Source of the DNA: Tomocerus qinae
Lineage: Eukaryota; Arthropoda; Collembola; Entomobryomorpha; Tomoceridae
Length of the DNA: 64,000 bases
Assembly (NCBI GenBank): GCA_020055645.1
Contig: CM034549.1
Location: forward strand, 5,084,001-5,148,000
Direction: 5' to 3'
Shown: positions 62,601 through 64,000 of the stretch, one piece after another
Layout: each line of letters begins with the position of its first letter
Numbering within the stretch: position 1 is the stretch's first letter
The notes under the pieces: generated by a model
Databases searched by the model: none
What the model saw: the letters and a program-made list of their open reading frames with translations, nothing else
Told to the model about the DNA's origin: nothing
Program-made: the position numbers and the translations under genes

Positions 62601-64000
62601 AAGAACAGACATTTATATAAGACACTGCGACACATTTTCTTAATCAAACCGGAGATAAGTTACCAAGACTTGAATATAGGATTATTATATATTCATAGTC
62701 ACGGCAAGAACGATATTAAAAAAGACAGCCACCAAAATTCTCTAACGTTCTTGAAAACAAATGACTCAGTAAATGAAAATTCTATTCTGGGTTTATCATG
62801 ACTTCAAAAGTGATCATAAGTAATCATGCTTTACGTATTTTCATTCTGCGCATCAGTCTTTCCAGATAACTACCAGGGACAGTGTGATATATGACTTTGT
62901 TAACCCAACGAACTACTCCTACATATCTCTTACATTTATAGCCACATTATAAAGTAAGGCAGATTGAATTGTAACTAAAAATAGCCTGGGTAATTTATTT
63001 CCTTTACAGGCTAATGCTGTATAATCACATTTAGACAGCCACATTACTAGTATTACCACAGTCAATTAAGGACTGGTTTAACGTTATATTATAGTAAATT
63101 ATGAGATTTTCTGTTCAAAGCTGCGGTCCACATCCACTTCACAATAGCTCTATCTTCCGAAAACAGTGGCAGGAGAAAAACGATTTTACATAACATGGAA
63201 AATGAATTCTTGCACTTCCGATAAATACAACGTAAATGAGTCCAAAGGAATCAAGTCAATGGCCGAGGAATCTGGCCCTACTATGCACAAAGCTGCTCTT
63301 GACAGATATAAATGACTTTCAGCTCAGTAGCTAAACTGAATATGAAACTTCAGGGAATGCTTCAGAGTTGGAAACTATAGCTGTTTATTTCCTTGTGCCT
63401 GATTATGTAGAACACGAATGAAAGTTATATAAACAATCGAGGGCACTAAATGCATCGCTACAGGACATTGTTATTGCTTCTCTATTAAATGATGGGACAG
63501 GTAGTAAAATAACATACTATTAAAACCATTAGAGCTAGCAAATTAGAGTACTTACTTATTATGCATCGCTATATAATAAACATAGCAGAACAAACCTGTT
63601 CGTAATTTACATGACATTTACTATGTCGTCACTGAAATAAGGAACATGTAAATTAAAACCCATTGTCTTGATATGCACTACTCTATTTTATATAAACGCT
63701 CACTACTATATAGTCCAAATACTATATAATGTATATCTATGCATATGACATACATTCTGCTATATATATACCCTTTCTCCCATGCTCAACGTTTTGCATG
63801 AGAAATGCCTCCAGGAAGATGAGATATTAAATATTGTAATGTCATATCCCAACTCCCAAAGCGAGCAATGAACTCTTAAAGAGTCTCCCTCAACGTACTC
63901 AGATGCAATTCATTTTCTCCAGAAGGAAAATTATTTTCGGAAAGGGAACTAAATAAGGAAGTTTGTACTCCACGAGCTGGTACAATTGAGTTGTTTCTAG
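53664..64000. other. Probable upstream ATP13A intron or flank
   Basis: No exon with P5 ATPase motifs was found on the minus strand, and no other gene on either strand. Two plus-strand frames of 99 and 72 codons (61496-61795 and 62058-62276) lack recognisable content. If the preceding ATP13A exon lies beyond 64000, this intron exceeds 10 kb. Confidence 0.5.

Overview
The window is animal nuclear DNA: AT-rich, with spliced genes using GT-AG introns, long gene-free stretches and eukaryotic transposons. The gene content (a ZAD-like C2H2 zinc-finger protein, a PIAS SUMO ligase, a TRPM channel, a P5-type ATPase and a DIRS retrotransposon) points to an invertebrate, most probably an arthropod. The species cannot be fixed from the sequence. 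No prokaryotic genes, rRNA, convincing tRNA or CRISPR array was seen. Exon models were assembled by hand from splice sites, reading-frame continuity and remembered family motifs. They were not checked against transcripts or databases.

Layout. (1) 1-10433 holds no recognisable gene. It contains a loose cluster of TCAAGTG motifs. (2) 10434-18569, minus strand: a complete six-exon PIAS-type SUMO E3 ligase with PINIT domain, SP-RING and a SUMO-interacting motif, but no SAP domain. Its last intron is almost entirely a 4.8-kb DIRS-type tyrosine-recombinase retrotransposon in sense orientation. Another intron holds a 1.1-kb foldback element built around a mariner-like transposase fragment. (3) 18570-19604 is a divergent intergenic region carrying a recent copy of part of PIAS intron 1. 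(4) 19605-20838, plus strand: a two-exon ZAD-like C2H2 zinc-finger protein. (5) 21754-26567, plus strand: a ten-exon TRPM-family cation channel. (6) 26914-27703, minus strand: a small single-pass membrane protein with a proline-rich ectodomain, convergent with the TRPM gene. (7) 28914-31289, plus strand: a four-exon secreted protein of 718 residues that I do not recognise. (8) 33801-53663, minus strand: the last eight exons found of a P5B-type ATPase (ATP13A2/3-like). The exons upstream of its TGTLTE segment were not found and probably lie beyond 64000. 53664-64000 is therefore probably intron.

Two gene architectures sit side by side. PIAS, zinc finger, TRPM and the two unknown genes have mostly 60-180-bp introns, whereas five of the seven ATP13A introns are 2.7-3.8 kb. 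The most interesting locus is the DIRS element. Its internal complementary region joins reverse complements of both termini, including the bases that distinguish the left end from the right. Both borders carry AAAATT, as expected for circle integration by a tyrosine recombinase. It landed 17 bp from the PIAS 3' splice site, so the host intron probably now uses a branch point lying in retrotransposon sequence.
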